A stretch of 64,000 nt of DNA, taken from contig NZ_WSTC01000030.1 of the NCBI RefSeq assembly GCF_009789195.1, forward strand, positions 1-64,000, written 5' to 3'. The first letter of the stretch is position 1, and every line of letters begins with the position of its first letter. The notes under the pieces were generated by a model that did not search any database, was not told the origin of the DNA, and saw only the letters and a list, made by a program, of their open reading frames with translations. The translations under genes were made by a program, and so were the position numbers. Positions 1 through 11,800 of this stretch are shown piece after piece. This DNA is from Paenibacillus sp. MMS18-CY102 (GTDB lineage: Bacteria > Bacillota > Bacilli > Paenibacillales > Paenibacillaceae).

Positions 1-40
1 AAAAAATGTGGTAAATAAACCGATTTAGGATCTAAAAAAA

Positions 41-79
41 GACATCCGCCTCTAAAAAAAGGAGGTAGATGTCTTTTTT
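41..79. terminator. Bidirectional intrinsic terminator
   Basis: A stem of 12 positions with one 2-nt internal mismatch (41-52 against 62-73) is flanked by an A-run on the left and a T-run on the right, so it can stop transcription in both directions. The gene it serves on the left is outside the window. Positions 1-317 hold no credible gene. Confidence 0.75.
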
Positions 80-129
80 ACAGTTTCGCGAGATAAAAGT
101 GTAAGGTTTTTCAGTGGCCTCGGTTTTTC

Positions 130-231
130 TGCCCTATTGGCGCTCAAGCGCGCTAGCTTGCCGTTTAGGGCAGGTTTTCCTGCCCTATTGGCGCTCAAGC
201 GCGCTAGCTTGCCGTTTAGGGCAGGTTTTCC
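130..231. repeat. Two perfect 51-bp tandem units, each a nested palindrome
   Basis: Positions 130-180 and 181-231 are identical, and the first bases of a third unit follow at 232. Within each unit an outer inverted repeat (CTGCCCTA with TAGGGCAG) encloses an inner hairpin (CAAGC with GCTTG), so each copy can fold into a long cruciform or RNA hairpin. The unit lies between two terminators, downstream of the antibiotic operon. An open frame crosses it, but that frame is only the repeat translated twice. The function is unknown; a REP-like or attenuator element is possible. Confidence 0.8.
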
Positions 232-244
232 TGCCCGCTAAAGT

Positions 245-275
245 AAAAAGGCTGTCGAGACTTTCTCGACAGCCT
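245..275 (-). terminator. Terminator of the lipopeptide operon
   Basis: On the minus strand a perfect 12-bp stem (249-260 with 264-275, 3-nt loop) is followed by TTTTTA. It lies about 40 nt after the stop codon of the last operon gene. A second 8-bp hairpin (283-290 with 303-310) sits between the stop codon and this stem. Confidence 0.9.
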
Positions 276-317
276 CAAAGAAACAGAGCAAAACTTCGCT
301 TCTGCTCTGTCCGCCAC

Positions 318-1154
318 TTATTTTTCAAGCCGCCAGTCCATTTTATGCGAAACAAGCCATAAAGATACCGTAATAAATCCAAGCAAGACGAGGGCATCCA
401 CCGTAACCCCCATCGTCCAAGAGCCTTGAAATAGGAGCCTCAGCCCATCCGCTGCATAGGTGGTCGGAAACAGGTAGGATATCACCTGAAGCGGCGCCGG
501 AAGCTGATTAATATCGATCATCACAGGCGTCAAGAAGTTCAGAAACACCATCAACAGGTTCGTCAGCATGTTCGCTAAATCTTGATTCGGCGATAAGAAG
601 CCAATAAGTGTGCCAAATCCGGCTGAGCCCGCTACAGCCAGCAGCACCATCGGAATGAGGCCAAACGACAGCTGGATTTGCACATCATACACCAGTTGCC
701 CCACGATCGTCATAATGATTACAGAAGGGATAGTCATCAAAAAACCGCGCAGCATAAAGGCGAACAAAAAGTTGATTTTGGAAATTGGCAACGATGCGTA
801 GTACGTAAAATGCCCCTGCTGCCTGCTCCAAGCAATATGGTTGCCTAAACCGTTAATGCCCATGATGATAATCGGGAAAATGATGTTGCCGCTAACGATC
901 CGCATAACGGCATCCTCGCTCGGCGATTCCAGAAAAAATTTCATAAACAGCAGCGTTGTAAACGGAAATACCGATGCCAGTATAATAACCCACATCCATG
1001 TTTCCCTTACTTCTGCATATTGAATGCGCAGCAAATATGCCATTTCGGTCCAATATGCTTCAAGCCTGCCAGCAAGCGAGGATGGCTTCGCCGTAACCCA
1101 CGCAGATGGAGGCCTAGCCGCTGCACGGCTTTCCGCAGATTCAATTGGATTCAT
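318..1154 (-). CDS. ABC-2 type exporter permease of the lipopeptide operon
   Basis: This 278-residue protein is the membrane half of a drug-type ABC exporter (DrrB/ABC-2 family). It has a cytoplasmic N-terminus of about 45 residues, then about six hydrophobic segments (around 55-75, 90-110, 130-155, 170-190, 200-220 and 245-265). The segment before the last helix (YAADGLRLLFQG) fits the ABC-2 family pattern. The ATG start at 1154 lies 14 nt inside the ATPase gene, and GGGAGG is 11 nt upstream, so the pair is translationally coupled. As the last gene of the biosynthetic operon it most likely exports the product and protects the producer. The substrate is inferred from context only. Confidence 0.85.
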   Translation of the reverse strand: MNPIESAESRAAARPPSAWVTAKPSSLAGRLEAYWTEMAYLLRIQYAEVRETWMWVIILASVFPFTTLLFMKFFLESPSEDAVMRIVSGNIIFPIIIMGINGLGNHIAWSRQQGHFTYYASLPISKINFLFAFMLRGFLMTIPSVIIMTIVGQLVYDVQIQLSFGLIPMVLLAVAGSAGFGTLIGFLSPNQDLANMLTNLLMVFLNFLTPVMIDINQLPAPLQVISYLFPTTYAADGLRLLFQGSWTMGVTVDALVLLGFITVSLWLVSHKMDWRLEK

Positions 1155-2091
1155 CAGCTACATGACCTCCCAGCTTCAAATAAACGTCCTCCAAGCTAGG
1201 CGGAACGATTGTGTAAGCCGTGCATGCAAGCTCGTCGAGATGCTCCGTAATGCGCGTCACAATATGGCCTACCTCCGTGCGGCTGGCCAGCATTTGGAGC
1301 CGATTGTCACCGATCGCTTCCGCCGTTCCCCACTGTTGAAGAATGGCCTGCGCTCCTGCACGCGCCCCGTTTTCTAGCGTCAGCTCGATTTTCAGCCGAG
1401 GGTCTACACGATTTTTCAAATTAGCGACCGAGTCAATGACTTGCAGTTTCCCCTGGTTAATAATCGCAACGCGGTCAACGACCTGCTCGGCTTCGAGCAC
1501 ATTGTGGGTCACCAGAAGAACGGTTGTCCCGTTCTCCCGGTTTTTCTCATGCACGATATCCCACACTAACCTGCGCTTAATCGGATCCAGTTCGTTCGTC
1601 GGCTCATCAAGAATGAGGACGGGCGGATCGCCCACCATTACTGCAGCAAGGCCTGCAAGGCGCCGTTGGCCGCCGGAAATCCGCTTAATCATGCGGTCTG
1701 ATAAGCTCCCTAGCTCTAGCCGCTCCAGCCATATGCCGGTGAGGCGCTCCGACTCCTGCCTTGAGATGCCGCGCAGGCGCGCCGTGTACAGCACCGCTTC
1801 GCGCACGGTCAGATTCGCCAGCGCCCAAGCCTCCTGCGCATAATAGCCCACATGGCGGGCCACCTCCCGCGAGTGGCGAATGACGTCGCGCTGGAACAGC
1901 GTAATCGAGCCCGAGGTAGGCTTGGCATGCGCCATCATCTGCTTTACCAGCGTCGACTTGCCAGCTCCGTTAGGGCCGAGCACCGACAGAATTTCCCCTT
2001 CCTCCACGTCAAACGAAATATCGTCGTTCGCTAGCCGCTTGCCTTTCTTGTACACTTTCCGCACGTTTCGAATTTCGTAAACACTGTTCAC
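1141..2091 (-). CDS. ABC exporter ATP-binding protein of the lipopeptide operon
   Basis: This 316-residue ATPase should energise the permease encoded directly after it. Walker A is GPNGAGKST (around 39-47), the signature is SGGQRRLAG (around 140), Walker B is LILDEPTNELDP, and the H-loop is in LLVTHN. The C-terminal ~90 residues form the extension seen in DrrA-type drug exporters. The start is GTG, with GGAGG six nt upstream; its GTGA overlaps the thioesterase stop codon, so both belong to one transcript. Export of, or self-resistance to, the lipopeptide is the likely job, by context. Confidence 0.88.
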   Translation of the reverse strand: MNSVYEIRNVRKVYKKGKRLANDDISFDVEEGEILSVLGPNGAGKSTLVKQMMAHAKPTSGSITLFQRDVIRHSREVARHVGYYAQEAWALANLTVREAVLYTARLRGISRQESERLTGIWLERLELGSLSDRMIKRISGGQRRLAGLAAVMVGDPPVLILDEPTNELDPIKRRLVWDIVHEKNRENGTTVLLVTHNVLEAEQVVDRVAIINQGKLQVIDSVANLKNRVDPRLKIELTLENGARAGAQAILQQWGTAEAIGDNRLQMLASRTEVGHIVTRITEHLDELACTAYTIVPPSLEDVYLKLGGHVADESN

Positions 2092-2849
2092 GCGTAACCT
2101 CCTCGTATCGGCGGACGGCTCTGGATGGCAGTTGCTCCAGAACCGCTCGCGGCCATTAAATCTTTCTGCAAGGTTGCAATTACGGCAGGCGTCTGCTCGT
2201 AGAGGAAGAAGTGCCCGCCCTTAAACTCGCGATAATGGCATTGGCCGCTTGTCACCTGTGCCCACTCGTCCATGCGCTCGCGTGTCAGCTCATCCTCCTT
2301 GCCCGTCCAGACGAATACATCGGACGTAAGCGGCGGAGCAATTTCGCCATAGGCGTACGTTTCGATCAAACGATAATCCGACCGGATAATCGGCAGGAAC
2401 ATGGCCATCAGCTCGGCATGTTCGAATACCTCATCAGGGGTCAGCCCTAGCGCCCGAATTTCGTCCTTGAACTCCTGGTCCGGCAGTTCATGCAGTTGCT
2501 TTCGGTCTCTCACTACATGTGGAGGCGTCCGGCCGGAGAAAACGCTCGCTACCGGTTCCCGGAATCCCATCCGCTTAATATGCCTGCACATCTCATAGAC
2601 GAGCAGCGTCCCCATGCTATGGCCAAGCAGGGCATAAGGATCCGTCCCCGCTTCTTTAACTAGTGCCGGATATAAGTCCTCAACTGCAGCTTGTACACTG
2701 TCATAGAACGGCTGCCCTGTCTTCGGGCCATGCCCGCGGAGCTCTAATGGGCATATTTCGATGCCTGGCCCAAGCAGCTTGCGCCATCTGCTATACCCCA
2801 TCGCCGAGCCCCCGGCATGTGCAAAACAAAACAATTTAATGATCGTCAT
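2088..2849 (-). CDS. Type II thioesterase (NRPS/PKS editing, GrsT/SrfAD-like)
   Basis: This 253-residue alpha/beta hydrolase is of the type II thioesterase family, which removes wrong or stalled acyl groups from carrier proteins. It has the N-terminal FCFAHAGGS signature of the family, the nucleophile elbow GHSMG (Ser around residue 91), and the catalytic His in GGHFFL near residue 218. Its ATG overlaps the NRPS stop as ATGA, so it is coupled to that gene. The upstream NRPS has no cis thioesterase. This protein could therefore help with release, but the family normally proof-reads and is not the normal chain-releasing enzyme. Confidence 0.92.
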   Translation of the reverse strand: MTIIKLFCFAHAGGSAMGYSRWRKLLGPGIEICPLELRGHGPKTGQPFYDSVQAAVEDLYPALVKEAGTDPYALLGHSMGTLLVYEMCRHIKRMGFREPVASVFSGRTPPHVVRDRKQLHELPDQEFKDEIRALGLTPDEVFEHAELMAMFLPIIRSDYRLIETYAYGEIAPPLTSDVFVWTGKEDELTRERMDEWAQVTSGQCHYREFKGGHFFLYEQTPAVIATLQKDLMAASGSGATAIQSRPPIRGGYA

Positions 2850-5800
2850 CTTACGTCAGCTCCTGTTACCGCATTTTGCTCGTTCATGCTGCTTGCCAGC
2901 AGCGCAAAGGCTTGCTCACGCCATTCCGGCAGCAGTGCGGCTAACCGTACCTGCATGAGCCCAATCCGTTGGGCAAGCTGAAGGGAGAACGTGCCATACT
3001 CGGAGTTTAGCAGATGTTGGCAATCTTCGTAAGCGCCCGATAGCGTCCCGATCATTTCTTGAACTGGCAGGGAAGCGCCCCGGAACGGTTCGAATTGCTG
3101 CCCCAGATCGTCGAGCAAATCCCGCAAGAAGACAAAATTGTATTTCCAATCGATAGATACGGCCTGTATAAGCGATAAGTACGAGGCATCATCTAGCGAT
3201 GGCGGTCCAGCCTGAAGGACACGACCCCACTGTGCAATGGCGCCAACGCCCGTAAATCTTGTATAAGCCTGCCCATTCCACTCATAAGGCTGGCTTTCCA
3301 CCGACAGAAGACTGTTCATCTGCTCGATGAAGATGCGAAGCGGCCACTCTGGATCAGCAGGGCGCTCAGCAAGCGGGCGTTCCGAATGGAATACGCGGTA
3401 AGCATAAGCCGCCCACTCCGGCCGATCGTCCAAGCACGCCATGCTCCGGTAGCCCGTGAACGAGTCATATAAGTCCTGGCGTGGAACTTCTCCCATAAAG
3501 CCGAAGCTTGCATCGTAAACGATATACCCGCGTTCCGTCTTGTCAATAACCAGCAAGGAATGGTCAAATGCCATGCGGGATGAATTGGAAGCTGCAATCC
3601 GTTCCCGGCATTCTTCATCTGGCAGGCGGTAATCAGACGTATAGTTCAAGAAATAGGAAATGCCGCCAATTGCCGCGACCTCCCCATTAGCTAGGGATTG
3701 GTCGATCGCTTCGATCCCTTCCTCCAAGGAAGGATAGGATTTGAACTCGAATGCGATGCCTGCTTCCGCCATCAGCTCCGCCAATCCCATTGCAGGAACG
3801 AAAGGAAGCTTGCGGCAGAGTGATGCCTCTGTGCCTGCCCCTGTCCCCTTGTGCTCGAACTCCAGCGTCGGCAATACTAGCCCATCAGCCGCTGGAAGAA
3901 TGGACCGGGCGAGCGGGAAGCCATATTGATAATGGATTTTTTCGTATAAGACCGCATTAAAGCAAGGATAGTAATACGGATATTGATAGCTGACGCCGAA
4001 TTGCTTATTGTATGTCCGCTTCGGAGCCGCAGCCGTAACCGCGGATACGTCAATCGCGTTAACCGCTTGTTGGCGTTCCTTCAATTGGCGGATCGTAGGG
4101 TAGTCCCATATATCCTTGACAGACAGCCCCATCTGAAGCGCGTTCGTTCTCGCGACCACTTGAATCGCATGCAAGGAATGGCCGCCAAGCTCGAAGAAAT
4201 TATCGCGTACGCTCACGCGGGCTACACCTAACACCTCTTGCCAGATCGCAGCTAACAATGCCTCCATCTCATCCTCTGGACCTTCATAATCCACCGCCCC
4301 TGACGGAATGCCAGCAGGCGCAGGAAGCGCTTGGCGGTCCAGCTTGCCATTTGGCGTGAGCGGCAATGCGTCCATCTGCACGAAATGCGATGGAACCATA
4401 TAGCTCGGCAGTTGCTGGGCCAACGCTGCCCGCAGCTCGGCCGTGCCTAGCTCGCCTTCCGCCGTGTAATAGGCGCACAGCACCTTGCTTCCCGTTTCGT
4501 CCTCTCTTGCGATGACCGCAATTTCCCGTACAGCCGCGAGCTTCCGCAGTTGATTCTCGATTTCGCCAAGCTCGATCCGATAGCCGCGAATCTTAACCTG
4601 ATGGTCAGCCCTGCCCAGGCATTCCAATGTGCCATCCGGCAGCCACCGCGCGATGTCGCCTGTGCGGTACATGCGCTTTCCTGGCTCGAACGGGTTGTCT
4701 ACGAATTTCTCCGCCGTAAGCGCCTCGCGATTGAGGTAGCCTCGTGCCAAGCCATCGCCTGCGATGCACAGTTCGCCGACTGCGCCAATTGGCTGCATGC
4801 GCCCGCCGCCATTTACAACATAAATCTGGGTATTTGCAATCGGCGTGCCAATCGTAATTAAGCCTTGTGCTGGAACCACCGACATGGAGGACCATACCGT
4901 CGTCTCCGTCGGCCCGTACATGTTTAAAATTCTCGCATCCGCCGCGTTGCTTATTTCGTCCCGGAGCTTCGGCGGCAGCGGTTCTCCGCCGACCAGCACA
5001 TCCGTCAGCTGTTTAAGGGCTTGCCTGTGATCAGGATCATTCATCCACAACCGCATGCGGGACGGCGTCATCTGGACGATATGAACGCCATGCTGGCTTA
5101 CAAGGCGGCTAATTCGAACCGGATCACGCTGGTCCTCGTCGCTTCCCAGAATGACCGTGCACCCTTGCGTAAGCGGAACGAGCGACTCCAGCACGAAGAT
5201 ATCGAATGAAACCGTCGTGAGCGACAGCAGCTTGCGGCCGGCTGACATATCGATCTGCTCAGCCATGCCGATGATCAGGTTGACCACGTTTCGATGCTCG
5301 ATCATGACGCCTTTGGGCAGGCCAGTCGAACCCGATGTATAAATGACGTAAGCAAGAGAATCTGACGAATGAATCGGCTTGACATTAGTGGCAACTGCGT
5401 GTTTGGCATGTTCACCCTGCCCATCGGCCGTTTGGCTGCCTGCATCAATTCTTATGCCTTCGAAGAATGGCAGCTCCAACTGGCCATCCACATACAGATG
5501 GCTTGCCCGGCTATCCTCCAGCATGTAACGAATGCGGTCCTGCGGGTACTCAGGATCAATCGGCAAGTATGCGCCGCCCGCTTTCAAAATGCCCAGCATG
5601 CCGATGACCAGCTCAGGCGACCGCTCGACGAGCAGGCCGACAATGCTGTCCGTGCCGACGCCTTGCCCGCGCAATAAGGCAGCAGCTTGATTCGCACGCG
5701 CGTTCAGCTCCCGATAGGTAAGCTCTGTATCCGCATAAACCAATGCAATAGCATCAGGCGTACGTTCAGCTTGCTCCTCGAATAGCGAAGTAATCGTATG

Positions 5801-8800
5801 CTTGCGCGAATAGCCCCGCTCCGTGCGGTTAAACGCGTGAAGAACCTGCTCTGTTTCTGGCGGCGTCATAATCGCAAGCGACCCAATCGGCGCTTCTGGC
5901 TGATCCACGATGGAACGCAGCAATTGAACGAAGTGATCTGCCATGCGGCGCACAGTCTCTTCCTTGAACAAGGAGGTGCTGTATTCCAATGTAGCGTGCA
6001 GCATTTGATCCTGCTCAACGATGGAGAGCGTCACGTCGAACTTCGACACAGACTGCTCGAGCTCGAACGGCTGGAACGCCAACGAATCGACGGCTAACGT
6101 GCCCTCCTCGGCATTTTGCAAAATCAACATTGTATCGAACAACGGATTTCGGCTGAAATCACGCGTCGCATGCAGCTTTGCCACCAGCTCCTCGAACGGG
6201 TACTCCTGATGCTCGAACGCCTTCAACGCATTCGCTTTCACTTCTTCCACATACGCAAGAAACGGCTTGTCTTGGGACGGATAATTCCGCAATGCCAGCG
6301 TGTTAATGAACATGCCGAACATCGGCTCCAGCTCCGCTGTCACCCGGCCTGCAATCGGCGTTCCGACGACGATGTCCTCTTGCCCCGTATAATGGTGCAG
6401 CATGGACGTATACGCAGCCAGCAACAGCATAAACAAGGTGCCGCCTGCCTGAGCCGCTACTTGGCGCACTTGCTCTGCCAGTTCCCGCTCTACAGCAAAC
6501 GTGACCGCCGCTCCCTCAAAGCTGCGAATGGCCGGCCTTGCGTAATCGGTTGGCAGCTCCAGCACAGGCAGCTCGCCTGCGAACGTATCGAGCCAATAAC
6601 GCTCTTGCTCGCGATAATGGCCGTCCGCCATCCGCTGGCGTTGCCATACTGCATAATCGTTGTACTGAATGCGCAGCGGAGGCAGCTCCTCGCCCGCATA
6701 CAATTGAGAAAACTCCCGCAGCAAAATGCCCATTGACGTGCCGTCGGTCACGATATGGTGCATATCGAACAGCAGCAAGTGCCGATCTGGCGACAGCTCG
6801 CACAGCTCCATGCGATAAAGCGGCGCCTTGCCCAAATCAAACGGCTGGACGAATGCGCGAACCTTCCGCTCGATATCGGCTTCATTAAGCTTGCTGTAAG
6901 CTAAGCTGAACTGCGCTTCCGGATGGATGCGCTGTACCGGCTCTCCGCCGATCATCTCAAAGCTGGTCCGCAGTGCGGCATGGCGTGCGGCTAAAGCGCG
7001 GAACGTTTCCTCTAAGCGCAGGCGATCTGCTGCTCCCTCGACCATAATCGCTGCTGGAACGTTGTAGCCGGTATCGTTGCCGACCATCTGATTCAGAATG
7101 AACAGCCTCTTTTGGGCAAAAGAGAGCGGGTAGTACGGCTGCTCATCCGCAACTGGAATCGCAACGTAATCGAGCTGCTGCATGCCAGCAATCGCTTCTG
7201 CCATCTGCGCAAGGGTTGGGTATTCAAATACATGCCGCAGCGGGAAGCTAACGCCCATCGCTTTATGCACCTTTGTCGCTAACGACGTGGCACGCAAGGA
7301 ATGGCCGCCAATTTCAAAGAAGTGGTCGTGCACGCTGATTCGGTCTAGCCCGAGCACATCTGTCCAAATTTTCGCCAACTGCATCTCTGTCTCCGTCCGA
7401 GGCGCCACATAGGCTGTGCCCATGTCCACGCCTTGCTCCGGCTCTGGCAGCGCCTTGCGGTCAATCTTGCCATTGGAGGTAAGCGGCAGCCGCTCCAGCT
7501 GAACGAACGCCGAAGGGATCATATAGCCCGGCAGCCTGCCCGACAGATGCTCGCGCAATTGCTGTGCAGAGAGCGGCTCGCTTGCCGCGACGTAAGCGCA
7601 CAGGTAGGCGTTGCCCTGGCCATCCTGCTTCGCCAGCACGACGGCTTCCCGAACCTCTGAATGCTGCACAAGCTGGCTCTCGATCTCGCCGAGCTCGACG
7701 CGGAAGCCGCGGATTTTGACCTGATGGTCTTTCCTTCCAAGAAACTCCATCTGGCCACTCGGCAGCATGCGCCCTAAATCGCCCGTCCGGTACATCTGTT
7801 CATTCGGCCCATTGCGGAACGGATTCGGCACGAAGGCGTTGGCCGTCTTCGCTTCATCGTTCATATACCCGCGCGCTACGCCGACGCCGCCAATATAAAG
7901 CTCGCCCGCCACACCGAAAGGCACGGGCTTGCGATCATCATTCAAAATATAAAAATAGTTATTGTTCATCGGCATGCCGTAAGGAATGCTCGTCTGCGTC
8001 TTGGACACGGCTTGAACCGGATAGTAGTTCGACCAGACCGTCGCCTCCGTCGCCCCGCCCAGCGCAATGACTTCAGCATTCGGGAAGAAGCTGCGAATCG
8101 CGCCCGGGAGAGGGACAGGAATCCAGTCTCCGCTCATGAACACAAGCCTCAAATCATGCTGGACAAAGCCCGGCTCCTCCTGTGCGATCATGTTGACGAG
8201 GTGGTTCATCGTCGAAGGCACAGAATCCCAGAACGTGATGTTTTCCTCTCGCATAAGGCGAATAAGCTCCTCATGGTTTTGCACCTGCTCCTGCCTTGCG
8301 ATGACGATTTTGCCGCCGCATGCGAGCGTGCCGAACACGTCGTAGACCGACAGGTCGAAGCACATCGAGGTGATGAACAGCAGCGTATCCCGCTCCCCAA
8401 CTGCAAACCGCTCATTCACCCACTGAACCAGATTGACTGCCGAATGATGCTCAATCATAACGCCCTTCGGCACGCCAGTCGAACCTGACGTATAGATGAT
8501 ATAGGCAAGGTCTGCCGCATCCTTCACCAGCCCAAGATTCCCGCCGTCGTATGAGGCCTGGCCACCGTCAGCTAGCACGATTGTATTGTTCAGCCCAAGC
8601 CCATAATCGCGATCTGCAAGCAGTGCCACGATCTCCGCATTGCCTGCGATATATGCTTTGCGGGTATCTGGATAAGCCGGGTCAATCGGCACGTAAGCCG
8701 CGCCTGCCTTAAGGATGGCGTACATGCCAGCAATCATGTCGAAGCCTCGTTCTGCGATTAGCCCGACGCGATCGCCTGATTGGACGCCCCGGTCCATAAG

Positions 8801-11800
8801 CAGCCGTGCAATTTGATTCGCCCGATGGTTCAGTTCAGCATATGTGAGCGTATCGCCGTCTTGTTTCAAAGCGATATGATGCGGCGTCTTCCCTGCTTGT
8901 TCTTCCAGCAATTGATGCAGCGTAGAGGTGCGGGCATAATCCGTTTCCGTATCGTTAAAATCATAAACAATCCGCTTATGCTCCGTTTCCGACAGCAGCG
9001 GAAGCTCCCGCAGGCTCATCGCCGGATTCGCCGCCAATTGGCACAGCACGCGCACATACAGCTCGAACGCCGTTGCGATTTCCGACTCGTCGAAGTAGGC
9101 TCTCGCGTATTTGATCTGGATGTTCATTTGGGACATCGCGCACGACACTTCAAGGTCGAACAGCGTATTCGTCATTTCGCTAGAGTCCAGCTGGAGCTGG
9201 CGGCCTGACCCTCTAATGAACGCATTGTCTTCCAGCCCGTCCATGACATGGAAGTCCGTGAAGTTGAACAATGCGTCGAAGATCGGATTTTCCCGGTCCC
9301 CTCTTCCGTCGCCGATTTCTTGTGCGATATCGACGAGGAATAGCTCATTCGCGAAGGCGGCATGCAGCGACTTCTTCACCTGCTCGATCAGTTGAATCCC
9401 TGTCCACCCACGGTCCACTTCCAGCCGGAACGGGAGCGTGTTGAGGAAGCAGCCCAGCATCGCATCGCCGTCCTCGATTGGAGGGCGGTCATGCGTGACG
9501 ATGCCCGTCACGATATCCTGCTCGGTCGTTAGCGTGTGCATAACGAACACGTACGCGGCAAAACAAATATCCCGCGTCGAATACGCGTGCTGCTGCGACA
9601 GCCGAGCGATGGCCGAGCTGGTCGCTTCGTCTGCCTGCTTGCGGTAAATCGCGATGCCGGACGCCTCCGCAATTCGCTTGCCTGCCAGATTGAACGGCAG
9701 CTTATTGCGTGTGTACCCGCTCAAATAATCCTTCCAGAAGCGTCCCGTCTCCTCGGACGATTGCCGTGCCATTTGGATCGCGACATAATCTTTGTAGCTC
9801 GCTTTGAGCACAGGGCTATGAACGGTTTGCCCGGTCAAAATCGCGCCGTATGCTTCCGTCAGCTCCTTATTGAACGAAGCTACGCTCCAGCCGTCAAGAA
9901 TGGCGTGATGGAACGAAAGCACGACGCAAAATTCGCTTGCGCCGAGCATGAACAAGCGCAGCCGCCAGAGCAGCTCGCCGCCGCCGAAGCGGAACCGGTC
10001 CTTAAGATCCTGCTCCATGTTGGCTCGAATCGCCTGCTCCTGTGCCGCCTCTCCAGCGCCAGATAAATCCGTCAGTTCCACTTGGGGCAACCGTCCGCCG
10101 TGCACAATTTGAATCGGAGTGCTGTAGCGTTCCAGTTCCATCGAAGTGCGCAGAATCGGATGGCGCAAAACAACCCTATGAATCGCTTGCTGGAATGCCA
10201 CCCAATCGAAATTCGGCATATCGAGCATGAAATAGAACTGGTCATGGTAGATCGGCTCCTCTGGCATCATCTGCGAGTAGAACACCATACTCTGCTGAAT
10301 GCTGCTTAGCGGGTACCAATCTTCGGCGTCCGCCGGAAGCGGACGCTCTGCCGTCTCAGCGGCAACAGCTGCCGTGAAATCCGCCATTAGCTGCTCGCCG
10401 CTGGCTTGGCTGCTTGCAGCGGATGACCGTGCAGCCAGCATAGCCGCCAGGCCAGCAATCGTCGGATCACGGTAGAAGTCTGCGACTGCGACCGCCAGCC
10501 CTAGCTGGGACTGGATTTTGCTAATAATCCGTATGACCTTGATGGAGTCGCCGCCAATTGCGAAGAAGGAATCATCCAGCCCGACCCGCGGCAGCTTCAA
10601 TACATCCTGCCAGATCGCAGCCAGCTGCTTCTCCACTTCGCTCTGTGGCTCCCGATAAGCCGCGCCTGCGGAAACGCTAGCCTGCGGCTCCGGCAGGGAA
10701 CGGCGGTCGATTTTGCCATTGGACGTCAGTGGCATCCGGTCAAGCTGCACGAAATACGCCGGAATCATATAGCTTGGCAGCTCACGCGCAAGCAGTTCCC
10801 TAAGCTCGCCCGCCGTGTAAGGCTGGTCCGCTACAAAATAAGCGCAAAGCTCCTTCTGCCCATCCTCGTCTTCCCGCGCGATGACGATTGCCTCACGTGC
10901 GCCTACTTTCAACAGCTGCGCTTCTATTTCGCCCAGCTCGATGCGGTAGCCGCGAATTTTGACCTGATGGTCGATCCGCCCCAAATACTCTAAGTTGCCG
11001 TCGGGCAGCCATCTCGCCAAATCCCCGGACCGGTACATTCGCTCGCCAGGGGCAAAAGGATGCTCGATAAACTTCTCCGCCGTCAGCTCAGGGCGGTTCA
11101 GATAGCCCCTCGCCAGGCCATCGCCAGAAATATGCAGCTCGCCAGGCACGCCGATCGGCTGAAGCCGGCTGTTCCCATCCAGCACATAGGCGCGCAATGT
11201 AGGAATAGCTGTGCCGATATTGCTCTTTGCCTGTGCGATCTCAACCTCTGTAATCTCCTTATACGTCACGTGAACGGTCGTCTCCGTAATGCCGTACATG
11301 TTGATGAGCTGCGTGCCCGGATATTTAGCTCTCCAGTTTCTAAGCGCATAAGGGCTTAAGGCTTCTCCGCCGAAAATAACTTGCCGCAAGCCCAATCGGC
11401 CTTCGGCTAACTCATCCTCTTGAATAACCTGATAGAACGAGGTCGGCGTCTGGTTTAATATCGTGACCTGCTCGTCTTGCAGCAGTTGGCGGAACTGCTG
11501 CGGGCTTCTCGCCGTCAAGGCAGGCACGATAACGAGCTTGCCACCGTAAAGCAGTGCACCGTACATCTCCCATACGGAGAAGTCGAAGCAGAACGAGTGG
11601 AATAGCGTCCATGTATCGCTTGGCCCGAAGTCGAACAGATTGCGGCTGTTGAACAGCAGCCGCACGACATTCCGATGCTCGATCAGGACGCCCTTAGGAC
11701 GCCCCGTCGAACCGGAGGTATAGATGACATAAGCGAGATGGCCCGGTCCGGACACGCTCGCCAGGTTGGAACCATCCGCAGCGTAGGACGCTTCTTCGTC

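Noticed and set aside
114-362. 82-codon plus-strand frame across the repeat region
   Set aside because: It is the 51-bp repeat translated twice, then runs through two terminator hairpins and into the permease gene. It has no ribosome site.
2846-4021. C-terminal NRPS region as a normal thioesterase or reductase domain
   Set aside because: No GxSxG elbow or NAD(P)-binding GxxGxxG was found after the last PCP; the conserved features are Cys, His and Asp.
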